Source: Pseudomonas nitroreducens
GTDB lineage: Bacteria; Pseudomonadota; Gammaproteobacteria; Pseudomonadales; Pseudomonadaceae
Length of the DNA: 34,334 bases
Direction: 5' to 3'
Assembly: GCF_014204515.1 (NCBI RefSeq)
Contig: NZ_JACHLI010000042.1
Coordinates: 14,937 to 49,270 of the forward strand
The notes beneath the pieces are model-generated. The model had not been told where the DNA came from. It saw only the letters and a program-made list of their open reading frames with translations, and searched no databases. Positions within the stretch are counted from its first letter, which is position 1, and each line of letters begins with the position of its first letter. The position numbers and the translations under genes were made by a program. Below are positions 26,194 to 34,334 of the stretch, in pieces.

Positions 26194-27372
26194 ATGCAAG
26201 AAGTCGTCATCGTCGCCGCCACCCGTACCGCCATCGGCAGCTTCCAGGGCTCGCTGTCGGCACTGCCGGCCCACGAGCTGGGCGCTGCGGTGATCCGCAG
26301 CCTGCTGCAGCAGACCGGCCTGGACCCGGCACGGGTCGACGAAGTGATTCTCGGCCAGACCCTCACCGCCGGCGCCGGCCAGAACCCGGCGCGCCAGGCT
26401 TCCATCGCCGCCGGCCTGCCCAGCAGCGTGCCCGCCATGACGGTGAACAAGGTCTGCGGCTCAGGTCTCAAGGCCCTGCATCTGGCAGCCCAGGCGATCC
26501 GCTGTGGCGACGCCGACATCGTCATCGCCGGCGGCCAGGAAAGCATGAGCCTCGCCCCCTACGTCATGCCCGGCGCCCGCACCGGCCTGCGCATGGGCCA
26601 CGCCAGGCTGATCGACAGCATGATCCAGGACGGCCTGTGGGACGCCTTCAACGACTACCACATGGGCATCACCGCCGAGAACCTGGTGGAAAAGTACGGC
26701 ATCAGCCGCGAGGAGCAGGACGCCTTCGCCGCCGAGTCCCAGCGCAAGGCCGCCGAAGCCATCGCCGCCGGCCGCTTCCAGGCCGAGATCACTGCCATCG
26801 AGATTCCCCAGCGCAAGGGCGAGCCCCTGCGCTTCGACACCGACGAGCAACCGCGCGCCGGCACCACCGACGAGTCCCTGGGCAAGCTCAAGCCGGCGTT
26901 CAAGAAGGATGGCAGCGTCACCGCCGGCAACGCCTCCACCCTCAATGACGGTGCCGCCGCAGTCCTGCTGATGAGCGCGACCAAGGCCGCCGAACTGGGC
27001 CTGCCGGTGCTGGCGCGGATCGCCGCCTACGCCAACGCCGGCGTCGACCCGGCGATCATGGGCATCGGCCCGGTGTCCGCCACCCGGCGCTGCCTGGAGA
27101 AGGCCGGCTGGCAGCTCGCCGACCTGGACCTGATCGAAGCCAACGAAGCCTTCGCCGCCCAGGCCCTGTCGGTGGGCAAGGAGCTGGGCTGGGACGCCGC
27201 GAAGGTCAATGTGAACGGCGGTGCCATCGCCCTCGGCCACCCGATCGGCGCCTCGGGCTGCCGCGTGCTGGTCACCCTGCTCCACGAGATGCTCCGTCGC
27301 GATGCGAAAAAAGGCCTCGCAACGCTCTGCATCGGCGGTGGCCAGGGCGTCGCCCTGGCCCTGCAACGCTGA
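26194..27372 (+). CDS. Acetyl-CoA acetyltransferase (thiolase II)
   Basis: This 392-aa biosynthetic-type thiolase condenses two acetyl-CoA to acetoacetyl-CoA, or the reverse. The nucleophile Cys88 is in NKVCGSG, the catalytic His in GHPIGASG (about 348) and the second Cys in CIGGGQG (about 378). IEANEAFAAQ holds the NEAF signature. Length is that of AtoB/PhaA enzymes. Adjacent to acs, it fits acetyl-CoA metabolism, but no partner reductase or PHB synthase is present in the window, so atoB- or phaA-like roles cannot be separated. Confidence 0.93.
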   Translation: MQEVVIVAATRTAIGSFQGSLSALPAHELGAAVIRSLLQQTGLDPARVDEVILGQTLTAGAGQNPARQASIAAGLPSSVPAMTVNKVCGSGLKALHLAAQAIRCGDADIVIAGGQESMSLAPYVMPGARTGLRMGHARLIDSMIQDGLWDAFNDYHMGITAENLVEKYGISREEQDAFAAESQRKAAEAIAAGRFQAEITAIEIPQRKGEPLRFDTDEQPRAGTTDESLGKLKPAFKKDGSVTAGNASTLNDGAAAVLLMSATKAAELGLPVLARIAAYANAGVDPAIMGIGPVSATRRCLEKAGWQLADLDLIEANEAFAAQALSVGKELGWDAAKVNVNGGAIALGHPIGASGCRVLVTLLHEMLRRDAKKGLATLCIGGGQGVALALQR

Positions 27373-27471
27373 CTGCATCAGGCTTGCTGCGCAGAGTTGC
27401 CGGGGCACGGCAAGTCTGCGGGCACGCTGAGGACCAGTTCCCCTGCGAAATTGATGCCCCTCAAACTTTGC

Positions 27472-27493
27472 TTCCTACGCATAGGAATATTCC
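27472..27493. promoter_or_regulatory. Nested palindromes upstream of the response regulator
   Basis: TTCCTACGCATAGGAA (27472-27487) is a 6-4-6 perfect inverted repeat; GGAATATTCC (27484-27493) is a second perfect palindrome sharing its last four bases. They lie 71 nt before the response regulator gene and look like overlapping operators. The binder is unknown. Confidence 0.5.
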
Positions 27494-27563
27494 GTATCGA
27501 GTTGAACAGGTGGTCTATCTTCAAGATCAATGCGCGCAAATGTACTGACTCAGGGAGTTGACT

Positions 27564-28178
27564 ATGAAAAAGCGTGTGGTGCTGATCGAGGACCACCCCG
27601 CGATGCGTTTGGCGATCCGTTCGCTGCTCGAACAGGATTCGCAGTTCGACGTGGTTCGGGAAGCCGACGATGGCCACAGCGGATTGGACGCCGTTCGCAA
27701 GGAGCGTCCCGACCTGGTGATCCTGGACCTCAACCTGCCGGGCATGGATGGGCTCGACCTGCTGGCGCGTATCCACATCTTCGACGAGAACATCCGCCTG
27801 CTGGTGCTCAGTTCGCAGGATGAACGCCTGTACTCGAGCAAGGTCGAAGCCGCGGGCGCCCACGGGTTCGTCAGCAAGAACAAGGACACCAGTGCCATTC
27901 TCAATGCGGCACGCATGCTGGTTTCCGGTTATCGCTGCTTCCCCGAGAAGGCGCTGAGCATCGACAAGAATGCCGATCCGGTTTCCAGCCTGACACCGCG
28001 CGAGCTGGTGGTGCTGCGCAGCCTGGTGCGGGGCATGAGCAACAAGGACATCGCCGAGGAACTGTTCCTCAGCCAGAAGACGGTCAGTACCTACAAGACC
28101 CGTATCCTGGAGAAGCTCAACCTCGACAGCCTGGTCGATCTCGTGGAGTTCGCCCGTACCCATCGCCTGAATGATTGA
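27564..28178 (+). CDS. NarL/LuxR-family response regulator (orphan)
   Basis: This 204-aa response regulator has acidic residues in IEDHP, phospho-Asp55 in VILDLNLPG and Lys105 in GFVSKNKD. A C-terminal LuxR-type helix-turn-helix follows (SLTPRELVVLRSLVRGMSNK, then SQKTVSTYKTRILEKLN). It resembles the EvgA/RcsB class. No kinase gene is adjacent, so its partner is encoded elsewhere. ATG 27564 follows AGGGAG by 7 nt; an upstream TTG is rejected. Possible control of nearby acetate or acetyl-CoA genes is only a positional guess. Confidence 0.9.
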   Translation: MKKRVVLIEDHPAMRLAIRSLLEQDSQFDVVREADDGHSGLDAVRKERPDLVILDLNLPGMDGLDLLARIHIFDENIRLLVLSSQDERLYSSKVEAAGAHGFVSKNKDTSAILNAARMLVSGYRCFPEKALSIDKNADPVSSLTPRELVVLRSLVRGMSNKDIAEELFLSQKTVSTYKTRILEKLNLDSLVDLVEFARTHRLND

Positions 28179-28278
28179 CCGATCCCCCTGAAGCGAGCGC
28201 CCCGGGACGGCAATCGGATCGAAGAAGCCCAGCCGTGCCATACTTTCCCGGCACGTCCAGACGGAAACGACACTCGCC

Positions 28279-31200
28279 ATGCCCAAAGGATTGAAACGCG
28301 CTCTCGGCGCGCTGCTGCTGCTCTTTCTCTTCTATTGCCTGCTGGGCTTCCTGATCATTCCCGGCATCGGCCTGCGCGTGGCCAACCAGCAACTGGCGAA
28401 TTACGCGAGCGTGCCGGCCCGTCTGGAGCGCATCGAGTTCAATCCCTTCAGCCTGGAGCTGACCCTCTGGGGGCTGCACCTGGGCCAGGACGGCCAGGAG
28501 CAGGTGCGCTTCCAGCGCCTGTACGCCAACCTGGAACTGGACAGCCTGTGGCAGCGCAGGCTGCACCTGGCCGACGTCGAACTGGACGCGCCGCACACCG
28601 AACTGGTGTTCGCCGAGAACGGCACGCTCAACCTGAGCCGCCTGTTCAACCTGCCGCCCAGCGAGCCCGCCCCGGCCCAGGAGGAGCCGAGCCAGCCGTT
28701 CCCCCTGCGCATCGATCGCATTCGCCTGGCCGAAGGCAGCCTGCACTTCCTCGACCGCCGCCCCAGCGAGCCGGTGGAATTCGTCTTCGACCCACTGGGC
28801 TTCGAACTGCACAACCTCAGCACGCTGCCCGACGACGGCGCCGAGATGACCCTGGTCGCCACCGGCCCCCACGGCGGCAAGCTCGACTGGAAGGGCGACC
28901 TGAGCATCGTGCCGTTCACCTCCAAGGGCAGCATCACCCTCCAGGGCGTGCCGCTGAAGGCCTGGTGGCCCTACGTTCGCGACAACGCCCCGCTGAACCT
29001 GAACAACGGCATGCTCAGCCTGTCCTCCGACTACCACCTGGACCTCTCCAAGGACACCCAGCTGCTGCTGGACAAGGCAGCCATCAAGCTGCGCGACCTC
29101 GACCTCAGCTCGCCGCAGGGCAAGCCGCTGGCCAAGCTGGCCAGCCTGGACGTGGCGCAGGCCACCCTGGACCTGGCCAAGCAGGAAGTGGTGGTCGGCC
29201 AGATCCGCAGCCAGGGCCTGGAAGCCTGGGCCGCGCGGGAGAAGGACGGCCAGCTGGACTGGCAGAAACTGTTCGCCGACTTCAAGCCTTACAAGCGCCC
29301 GGAAGAACCCTCGCCCCAGGCGCAGGCAAAACCGGCTGACACACCCCAAGCCGCCACCAGCGCGCCGCAGCCGGCCGACAAGGCAGCGAGCGAGCCGGTT
29401 GCGGACAGCAAGCCCGAAGCCGCCGCCAAGCCGGCCGAGGACAAGCCTGCCGAGCCGAGCAAGGCACCCGAAGCGGTCGCCGCCAAGTCCGAGCCGGCCA
29501 GCCCCGCTGAGCCCGCCAAGGCCCCGCCGACCGCACAGGCCCCCGCGCCTGCCAAGGACGCCGCTCCCGCCGAGCCGGCCAAGCCCTGGCATGTCGTCCT
29601 GCGCGACACCCAGCTGCGCGGCTACAAGGCCCACCTGGCCGACCGCGCCCCCGCCAAGCCGGTCAACCTGGAAGTCGGCCCGCTGGACCTGGACCTGCAG
29701 AACCTCGACAGCGGCCTGACCTCGCCCCTGCAACTCAAGCTCAAGACCGGCCTGGGACCGCGCGGGCAGATCGAAGCCAGCGGCCAGGTCACCCCCAGCC
29801 CGGTCAGTGCGAAGCTGAAGGTCGCGACCCGCGACATCGACCTGCGCGTCGCCCAGGCGTACATCGACCCGTTCATCCGCCTGGAGCTGCGCAGCGGCAT
29901 GCTCTCCAGCGACCTCGACGTCGACCTCAAGGGCACCGAGCCGCTGGCCTTCGGCGTCAACGGCAGCGCCCAGGTGACCCAGCTGCATACCCTGGACACC
30001 CTGAAGAACCGCGACTTCGTCAAATGGACCAAGCTGACCCTCGACGGCCTGGCCTACAAGCACGGCGACAGCCTGGTGATCCAGACCGTGTCGCTGGAAG
30101 AGCCCTATGCACGCTTCATCATCAACGAGGACCGCAGCACCAACGTCAGCGAGCTGATCATCCCGCAGCCCGAATCCGCCTCGGCCCCGGCGAAAGGCAG
30201 CAGTTCGAGCGGCGGCAGCAAGCCGCTGGGCATCCGTATCGGCGGGGTGAAGATCAACAACGGCTCGGCCAACTTCGCCGACCTCACCCTGCGCCCGGAC
30301 TTCGCCACCGCCATTCAGCAACTGGCCGGTGAGATCGGCACCATCGACAACCGCAACCCCTCGCCCGCCTCGGTGGACATCAAGGGCAAGGTCGACAAGT
30401 ACGCCCCGGTGACCATCAAGGGCAGCCTCAACCCCTTCTCGCCGCTGGAGAAGCTGGACATCGCCACCAGCTTCAAGCGCGTCGAGCTGACCACGCTCAC
30501 GCCCTACTCCGGCAAGTTCGCCGGCTACCGCATCCGCAAGGGCCGGCTGAACCTGGACCTGCACTACCAGATCACCCAGGGCAAGCTCAAAGCCGACAAC
30601 AAGGTGCTGGTGGAACACCTGCAGCTGGGTGAGAAGGTCGACAGCCCCGACGCCGTGGACCTGCCGGTGAAACTGGCGATCGCCCTGCTCAAGGACGCCA
30701 ACGGCAACATCGATATCCAGCTGCCGGTGGAAGGCGACCTGAACAACCCGCAGTTCAGCGTCATGCCCATCGTCTGGCAGACCCTGCGCAATCTGGTGGT
30801 GCGCGCCGTGCAGGCGCCGTTCAACTTCATCGCCGGCCTGGCCAGCGGTGGCGGCGGGCCGGACCTGAGCAACGTGGTGTTCGCCCCCGGCTCCAGCGAA
30901 CTGGATGGCAGCGCCCAGGGCAACCTGGACAAGCTCTCCGCCGCACTCAAGCAGCGCCCGGCGCTGAAACTGGAAGTCGAAGGCGTCGCCGCGGCCGCCA
31001 GCGACGGTCCGCTGCTGGCCGACAAGCGCCTGCAGCAGGAATACCAGAAGAACTACTACAGCATGTTGCAGCGACGCGGCGACAAGGTGCCCAGCGACGC
31101 CAGCCAGCTGGAGGTGCCCGAGGACCTGCAGCCGATCCTGCTCGAAGGCGTCTACCGCGCCCGGCTGAAGAAGCAGCCGCCGGCAGAGTGGCAGGAACTG

Positions 31201-31428
31201 AGCAAGGACGAGCGTTCGGCGAAGATGCGCCAGGCCGTGCTCGACTCCTGGAGCGACAGCCAGTTGCTGCTGCGCAAGCTCGGCCAGGAACGCGCCACCC
31301 AGATCAAGGACTATCTGGTCACCAAGGGCGGCCTGGGTGACGACCGTATCTACCTCATCGACGTCAGCTTCGGCGAAGCGGAGAATGGTGGCAAAGTGGC
31401 CACCCAGCTCCACCTCGACAGCGAATAA
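28279..31428 (+). CDS. DUF748 AsmA-like envelope protein
   Basis: This 1049-aa protein has one N-terminal membrane helix (about residues 8-30) and then a long periplasmic beta-rich region of the DUF748/AsmA type (repeats like NPFSLELTLWGLHLG, DVELDAPHTELVFAENGTLNL). Residues about 341-436 are a low-complexity Pro/Ala/Lys/Glu stretch splitting the fold in two. The tail (about 868-1049) has a VFAPGSSELD start resembling a degenerate OmpA-like domain. AsmA relatives are linked to phospholipid transport between membranes. Position matches PA4735 (from memory). Exact role unknown. Confidence 0.87.
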   Translation: MPKGLKRALGALLLLFLFYCLLGFLIIPGIGLRVANQQLANYASVPARLERIEFNPFSLELTLWGLHLGQDGQEQVRFQRLYANLELDSLWQRRLHLADVELDAPHTELVFAENGTLNLSRLFNLPPSEPAPAQEEPSQPFPLRIDRIRLAEGSLHFLDRRPSEPVEFVFDPLGFELHNLSTLPDDGAEMTLVATGPHGGKLDWKGDLSIVPFTSKGSITLQGVPLKAWWPYVRDNAPLNLNNGMLSLSSDYHLDLSKDTQLLLDKAAIKLRDLDLSSPQGKPLAKLASLDVAQATLDLAKQEVVVGQIRSQGLEAWAAREKDGQLDWQKLFADFKPYKRPEEPSPQAQAKPADTPQAATSAPQPADKAASEPVADSKPEAAAKPAEDKPAEPSKAPEAVAAKSEPASPAEPAKAPPTAQAPAPAKDAAPAEPAKPWHVVLRDTQLRGYKAHLADRAPAKPVNLEVGPLDLDLQNLDSGLTSPLQLKLKTGLGPRGQIEASGQVTPSPVSAKLKVATRDIDLRVAQAYIDPFIRLELRSGMLSSDLDVDLKGTEPLAFGVNGSAQVTQLHTLDTLKNRDFVKWTKLTLDGLAYKHGDSLVIQTVSLEEPYARFIINEDRSTNVSELIIPQPESASAPAKGSSSSGGSKPLGIRIGGVKINNGSANFADLTLRPDFATAIQQLAGEIGTIDNRNPSPASVDIKGKVDKYAPVTIKGSLNPFSPLEKLDIATSFKRVELTTLTPYSGKFAGYRIRKGRLNLDLHYQITQGKLKADNKVLVEHLQLGEKVDSPDAVDLPVKLAIALLKDANGNIDIQLPVEGDLNNPQFSVMPIVWQTLRNLVVRAVQAPFNFIAGLASGGGGPDLSNVVFAPGSSELDGSAQGNLDKLSAALKQRPALKLEVEGVAAAASDGPLLADKRLQQEYQKNYYSMLQRRGDKVPSDASQLEVPEDLQPILLEGVYRARLKKQPPAEWQELSKDERSAKMRQAVLDSWSDSQLLLRKLGQERATQIKDYLVTKGGLGDDRIYLIDVSFGEAENGGKVATQLHLDSE

Positions 31429-31439
31429 GGAGTCGTTCG

Positions 31440-31730
31440 ATGAAAGCCCTGACCTGGACGTCCTGCGCCCTGCTGCTCTGCGCAGCGGGCGCCCAGGCGG
31501 AAAGCATGCGTTGCGGCAGTTCCCTGATCAATGCCGGCGACCGCGCCTGGGAGGTCGAGCAGAAGTGCGGCGCGCCGGATCACCGCGATGAAGTCGGTTA
31601 CACCCTCGGCGGCTACGACCGCCGCGAGTACCGCGTCGAGGAATGGGTCTACGGTCCGCGCAACGGCACCAGCTACATCCTCACCTTCGAAGCCAACAAG
31701 CTCAAAAGTATCGAGTTCAAACGCAATTGA
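31440..31730 (+). CDS. DUF2845 exported protein, copy 1
   Basis: This 96-aa protein has a signal peptide (to AQAES) and a compact domain with two Cys (MRCGSSLI and EQKCGAPD) that may form a disulfide, then EEWVYGPRNGTSYILTFEANKLKSIE. The strand-rich tail resembles the SmpA/BamE-like class, as DUF2845 proteins do. Function is unknown. It lies 11 nt after the DUF748 gene and overlaps copy 2, so one operon is likely. Confidence 0.85.
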   Translation: MKALTWTSCALLLCAAGAQAESMRCGSSLINAGDRAWEVEQKCGAPDHRDEVGYTLGGYDRREYRVEEWVYGPRNGTSYILTFEANKLKSIEFKRN

Positions 31731-32050
31731 AGACGACCCTCGCGTGGCGCCTGGCAGCATTCCTGCTGCCGCTCTGCCTCATCGCCCTCGATACCCAGGC
31801 CGCCAGCCTGCGCTGCAACAGCCGGCTGATCAGCACCGGCGACGTCAGCAGCGATGTGCTCAGCCGCTGTGGCGAGCCGGTCAGCCGCTCCTTCCTCGGC
31901 TACAAGCAGGTGCCCGGTCAGCGCTACGGCGAATCCATGGAAGTCGCCGTGGAGGAATGGATCTACGGCCCCTGGAGCGGCATGCTGTATTTCGTGCGCT
32001 TCGAGGGCAACCGCCTGAGCGACATCCAGAGCAAGCGCAGCGGCAACTGA
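31727..32050 (+). CDS. DUF2845 exported protein, copy 2
   Basis: This 107-aa paralogue of the preceding gene has a signal peptide (LLPLCLIALDTQA) and the same layout: SLRCNSRLISTGD, SRCGEPVS, EEWIYGPWSGMLYFVRFEGNRLSDI. The start is TTG at 31727, overlapping the upstream TGA (TTGA); a nearby ribosome site is weak, so coupling to copy 1 is likely. The longer upstream ORF lies in another frame of copy 1 and is discounted. Function unknown. Confidence 0.82.
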   Translation: MKTTLAWRLAAFLLPLCLIALDTQAASLRCNSRLISTGDVSSDVLSRCGEPVSRSFLGYKQVPGQRYGESMEVAVEEWIYGPWSGMLYFVRFEGNRLSDIQSKRSGN

Positions 32051-32131
32051 CAGCCGTACTGGCGAGATGCTAGTCTCGCCGCCTGCCACGCCGTCAGGCA
32101 CCCAAGCCATTCGGGCCAAGGACAGGTCATC

Positions 32132-33586
32132 ATGGTCATAGTCCCCGCCGAGCATCCGCTGGACTGGAAGAAACCTCCGGTCATCACGCTGCTGCTCATC
32201 GTCCTCAACGTACTGATCTATTTCGGCTACCAGGGTGGCGACAACAGCCGCCGCGAAGAGGCCGTGCGCATCTACCTCGACCAGGACCTGCTCGGCCGCG
32301 AGCGCCCGCTGTTCAGCGCCTCGCTGGAGCGCCGCGACCGGCTGGAAACGAACCAGCAGCGCGCCCTGGAAGCCCTGCCCCGCCAACAACTGGCCTGGCT
32401 GCTGCTCTCGGACCTCGAGTTCGGCCACGAGCTTCGGGCCCTGCCCGCCTTCCAGCAGGACGCCAACTGGCAGGCCGCGCGCCTGAAAGCCGAAGCGGCC
32501 CGCGACCTGACCAGCAGCCTGCGCTTCGGCTTCATCCCCGAGCGCTTCAGCGTGCAGGGCCTGATCGGCTCGATGTTCCTCCATGGCAGCTTCTGGCACC
32601 TGGCCGGCAACATGGTGTTCCTGTTCATCTTCGGCTTCGCCCTGGAAGCCGCGCTGGGAAGGGCGCTGTACCTGAGCCTGTACCTGCTCAGCGGGCTCGG
32701 CTCCGGGCTGCTGTGGTGGGCGCTGGATCCCTCCTGGGTGCCGGGCATCGGCGCATCGGGCGCCATCTCCGGCCTGATGGGCATGTACATCGGCGTCTAC
32801 GGCCTGCGGCGCATCCGCTTCTTCTACTGGCTGGGACCGCTGCTGGGCTACTTCCGCGCACCGGCGCTATGGATCCTGCCCCTGTGGCTGGGCAAGGAGC
32901 TGTACGGGCTGCTGCGCGCCGCCGACCACGTGAACTATTACGCCCACATCGGCGGGCTGGTCTCGGGCTTCCTGGCGGTCTGGCTGCCCCGCCAGCTGGG
33001 GCGGATGCCGGTGGACGAAGCGTACCTGGCCAAGGAAGATCCCGAAGCGCCGTTCAAACGCGCCCTGGCTGCGCTGGACGAGCAGATCGGCCGCTTCGCC
33101 CTCGACCAGGCGGCAAGCCGCGGGCCGGAACTGCTGCGGCAGTTCCCAGGCCAGCCGGTGCTGGTGGAACGCCTTTATGGCGTCGCCAAGGGCCGCCAGG
33201 ACCGGGCCTTGATGAGCGAAACGCTGAAGCAATTGTTCGCCCTGCCACCTTCGCCAGCGGCCGATGCGCTGCTGCGTCGATTGGCAGAGGAAAGCGCCGC
33301 CGGCGATGCGGGCCTGCTCACGCATCCGGCGATCCAGTTGCACCTGCTGCGCAAGCTGCTGCAACGCAACGAGTCTGCCCTGGCACTGAACTGCTGGCGG
33401 CGCCTGGCCCGTTCGGGGCAGTTACCGGAGCCGCTGCCCGCCCTCACCTTGCAACTGGCCAAGCAGATCGGCCCGCGCCAGGACTTGCAGGGCGTGCGCG
33501 AGCTGTCGCGGTTCCTGCGCCAGCACTACCCGCAGGCCGAACCCACCCAGCAACTGACGATCTACCAGCAGCACCTGGCGCCCTGA
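32132..33586 (+). CDS. Rhomboid family intramembrane protease
   Basis: This 484-aa membrane protein has a first helix at about 15-33, then a cytoplasmic or periplasmic insert of about 110 residues, then the rhomboid core at about 140-285. The catalytic Ser209 is in GIGASGAISG and the catalytic His272 in NYYAHIGG; HGSFWHLAGN (151-160) supplies the oxyanion His and Asn. The 195-residue C-terminal part is soluble, alpha-helical in look and of no family I recognise. The substrate is unknown. It follows the DUF2845 genes by 81 nt. Confidence 0.92.
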   Translation: MVIVPAEHPLDWKKPPVITLLLIVLNVLIYFGYQGGDNSRREEAVRIYLDQDLLGRERPLFSASLERRDRLETNQQRALEALPRQQLAWLLLSDLEFGHELRALPAFQQDANWQAARLKAEAARDLTSSLRFGFIPERFSVQGLIGSMFLHGSFWHLAGNMVFLFIFGFALEAALGRALYLSLYLLSGLGSGLLWWALDPSWVPGIGASGAISGLMGMYIGVYGLRRIRFFYWLGPLLGYFRAPALWILPLWLGKELYGLLRAADHVNYYAHIGGLVSGFLAVWLPRQLGRMPVDEAYLAKEDPEAPFKRALAALDEQIGRFALDQAASRGPELLRQFPGQPVLVERLYGVAKGRQDRALMSETLKQLFALPPSPAADALLRRLAEESAAGDAGLLTHPAIQLHLLRKLLQRNESALALNCWRRLARSGQLPEPLPALTLQLAKQIGPRQDLQGVRELSRFLRQHYPQAEPTQQLTIYQQHLAP

Positions 33587-33611
33587 ACCGATCCTGAATC
33601 ATCCGCCCATG

Positions 33612-33642
33612 AAAAAGCCCCGCCGGCGAGCCGGCGGGGCTT
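33612..33642 (-). terminator. Terminator of the csbD transcript
   Basis: A perfect 12-bp stem (33615-33626 with 33631-33642, CGAG loop) is followed on the minus strand by a T run (33612-33616). It may also stop rhomboid transcription on the plus strand, where the T run is lacking. Confidence 0.87.
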
Positions 33643-33662
33643 GGGTCATCCGTGAGCGGGCG

Positions 33663-33860
33663 CTACAGACGGCGGCTGAAGTCTTTGACTTCTTCTTCCG
33701 CTTTTTCGCGGGTCCAGCCGTAGCGCTCCTGCAGTTTACCTACCAGGTATTCGGCGTGTCCGTCGGCCGCCTGCAGGTCATCGTCGGTGAGCTTGCCCCA
33801 CTTTTCCTTGAGCGTGCCGGACAGCTGCTTCCACTTGCCTTTGATGACGTCAGTGTTCAT
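33663..33860 (-). CDS. CsbD family stress protein
   Basis: This 65-aa protein of the CsbD/YjbJ family matches the consensus: NTDVIKGKWKQLSGTLKEKWGKLTDDD, then GHAEYLVGKLQERYG and a charged C-terminus. Such proteins are abundant under general stress and their function is unknown. A strong GAGGAGGA lies 6 nt before the ATG. It is 43 nt downstream of the BON-domain gene on the same strand, and a terminator follows. Confidence 0.93.
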   Translation of the reverse strand: MNTDVIKGKWKQLSGTLKEKWGKLTDDDLQAADGHAEYLVGKLQERYGWTREKAEEEVKDFSRRL

Positions 33861-33903
33861 GGCGATCCTCCTCTGAAGGTTGCTGGGATTGGGCGCAGGC
33901 CCC

Positions 33904-34332
33904 TTACTCGACCGACTTCAGGCCATCGGCGGAGACCGCAGTCACGCCCTTGATGCCCTTGGTGGTCTGGATGGCCAGTTCCTTCTCGGCGTCGGTCTTG
34001 ACGTTACCGGAGAGGGAAACCACACCCTTGTTGGTTTCGACCTTGATGTTGGTGCCGCTGATGTCTTTGTTGGCAATCAGCGAAGACTTCACTTTGCTGG
34101 TGATCCAGGTGTCGGAAACCGCCTCTTCGGTTTTCTGAACTGTCTCATTGGCGGCCAGAGTCGTCGGCTGGGCGAACACCGAGTTGGCGAACGAGAAGCT
34201 CAGGGCGGTTGCGGTGGCAGCGGCAAGAGCCAGTTTGTTGGTAAGCGCGTGAAAATCGGCGTCCTGGGTGCCTGACCCCGCAGTTGAGACTATTGCGTCC
34301 GCAACTTTTCTTGCGGACGCAAGCATGACCAC
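33904..34332 (-). CDS. BON-domain periplasmic protein, 5' end uncertain
   Basis: This protein of up to 142 aa has one OsmY-type BON domain (about residues 70-142: SDTWITSKVKSSLIA, TNKGVVSLSGNV, GIKGVTAVSADGL). Signal-peptide-like TNKLALAAATATALSFSF ending SVFAQ is at residues 31-55, not at the N-terminus. The only in-frame starts are GTG 34332 and ATG 34326, which lie beyond a perfect hairpin; position 30, where an ATG would be expected, is a CTT leucine. The gene may have an odd start or a mutated one. Envelope stress role inferred. Confidence 0.8.
   Translation of the reverse strand: MVMLASARKVADAIVSTAGSGTQDADFHALTNKLALAAATATALSFSFANSVFAQPTTLAANETVQKTEEAVSDTWITSKVKSSLIANKDISGTNIKVETNKGVVSLSGNVKTDAEKELAIQTTKGIKGVTAVSADGLKSVE
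34293..34322. repeat. Perfect inverted repeat inside the 5' end of the BON ORF
   Basis: TTGCGTCCGCAA (34293-34304) and its exact complement TTGCGGACGCAA (34311-34322) flank six bases. The structure looks more like a transcript-end or leader hairpin than coding sequence, which bears on the BON start question. Confidence 0.8.
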
Positions 34333-34334
34333 CG

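Noticed and set aside
28117..31413. 1098-aa open frame antisense to the DUF748 gene
   Set aside because: It has low-complexity Leu/Gly/Gln/Val composition without domains, opposite a clear coding gene. Similar long antisense frames at 18586-20910 and 22728-25217 are rejected for the same reason.

Overview
The window is chromosomal DNA of a high-GC Pseudomonas. The evidence is tandem PrrF-type iron sRNAs beside a phu haem-uptake operon, then the order aminotransferase-dksA-gluQRS-cbrX-cbrA-cbrB-crcZ-pcnB-folK-panB-panC-panD-pgi-acs, and a csbD/BON pair near the end. From memory this follows the P. aeruginosa PA4704-PA4739 segment, so a relative in or near the P. aeruginosa group is likely. The species cannot be fixed by eye. 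No tRNA, rRNA, CRISPR array, prophage or insertion sequence was seen.

Region 1 (1-5160) is an iron and haem island. Two sRNA copies, identical over 97 nt and each with its own terminator, come first; the second has a visible promoter overlapping a Fur-box-like sequence. Next is a tight minus-strand operon, phuS-phuT-phuU-phuV-phuW, with its own Fur-like promoter and terminator. The TonB-dependent haem receptor gene that I recall lying divergent from phuS in P. aeruginosa is not here; a small Rieske protein gene occupies that side.

Region 2 (5161-9646) holds the Rieske gene, a REP-type inverted pair, sfsA overlapping a class I aminotransferase gene, dksA with a terminator, gluQRS and a second REP pair.

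Region 3 (9647-14985) is the carbon/nitrogen control module. A 58-aa membrane protein gene (cbrX-like) overlaps cbrA, the transporter-kinase, which is followed by the NtrC-type regulator cbrB. Downstream lie GTAAC-type half-sites, one of them in the loop of the cbrB terminator, then a GG-N10-GC sigma-54 promoter and the sRNA crcZ with five AAN-repeat Hfq/Crc-binding tracts. The acs leader further on has the same kind of tract over its Shine-Dalgarno, and the panD leader has a shorter one, so decoy RNA and likely targets sit within 9 kb.

Region 4 (14986-20950) carries RNA polyadenylation, folate and pantothenate synthesis and central metabolism: pcnB-folK, panB-panC, panD, pgi.

Region 5 (20951-28178) is more accessory: a GlxA-type regulator divergent from an exported DJ-1-like protein, acetyl-CoA synthetase, an MpaB-like (DUF2236) protein, an acetyl-CoA acetyltransferase and an orphan LuxR-type response regulator preceded by nested palindromes.

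Region 6 (28179-34334) is an envelope and stress cluster: a 1049-aa DUF748 protein, two tandem DUF2845 exported proteins, a rhomboid protease, and a minus-strand csbD-BON pair. The BON gene has an unusual 5' end.

No clearly unprecedented system was found. The best leads are the divergent DJ-1 pair, the crcZ control region with nearby predicted targets, the replacement of the phuR position, and the BON gene start.
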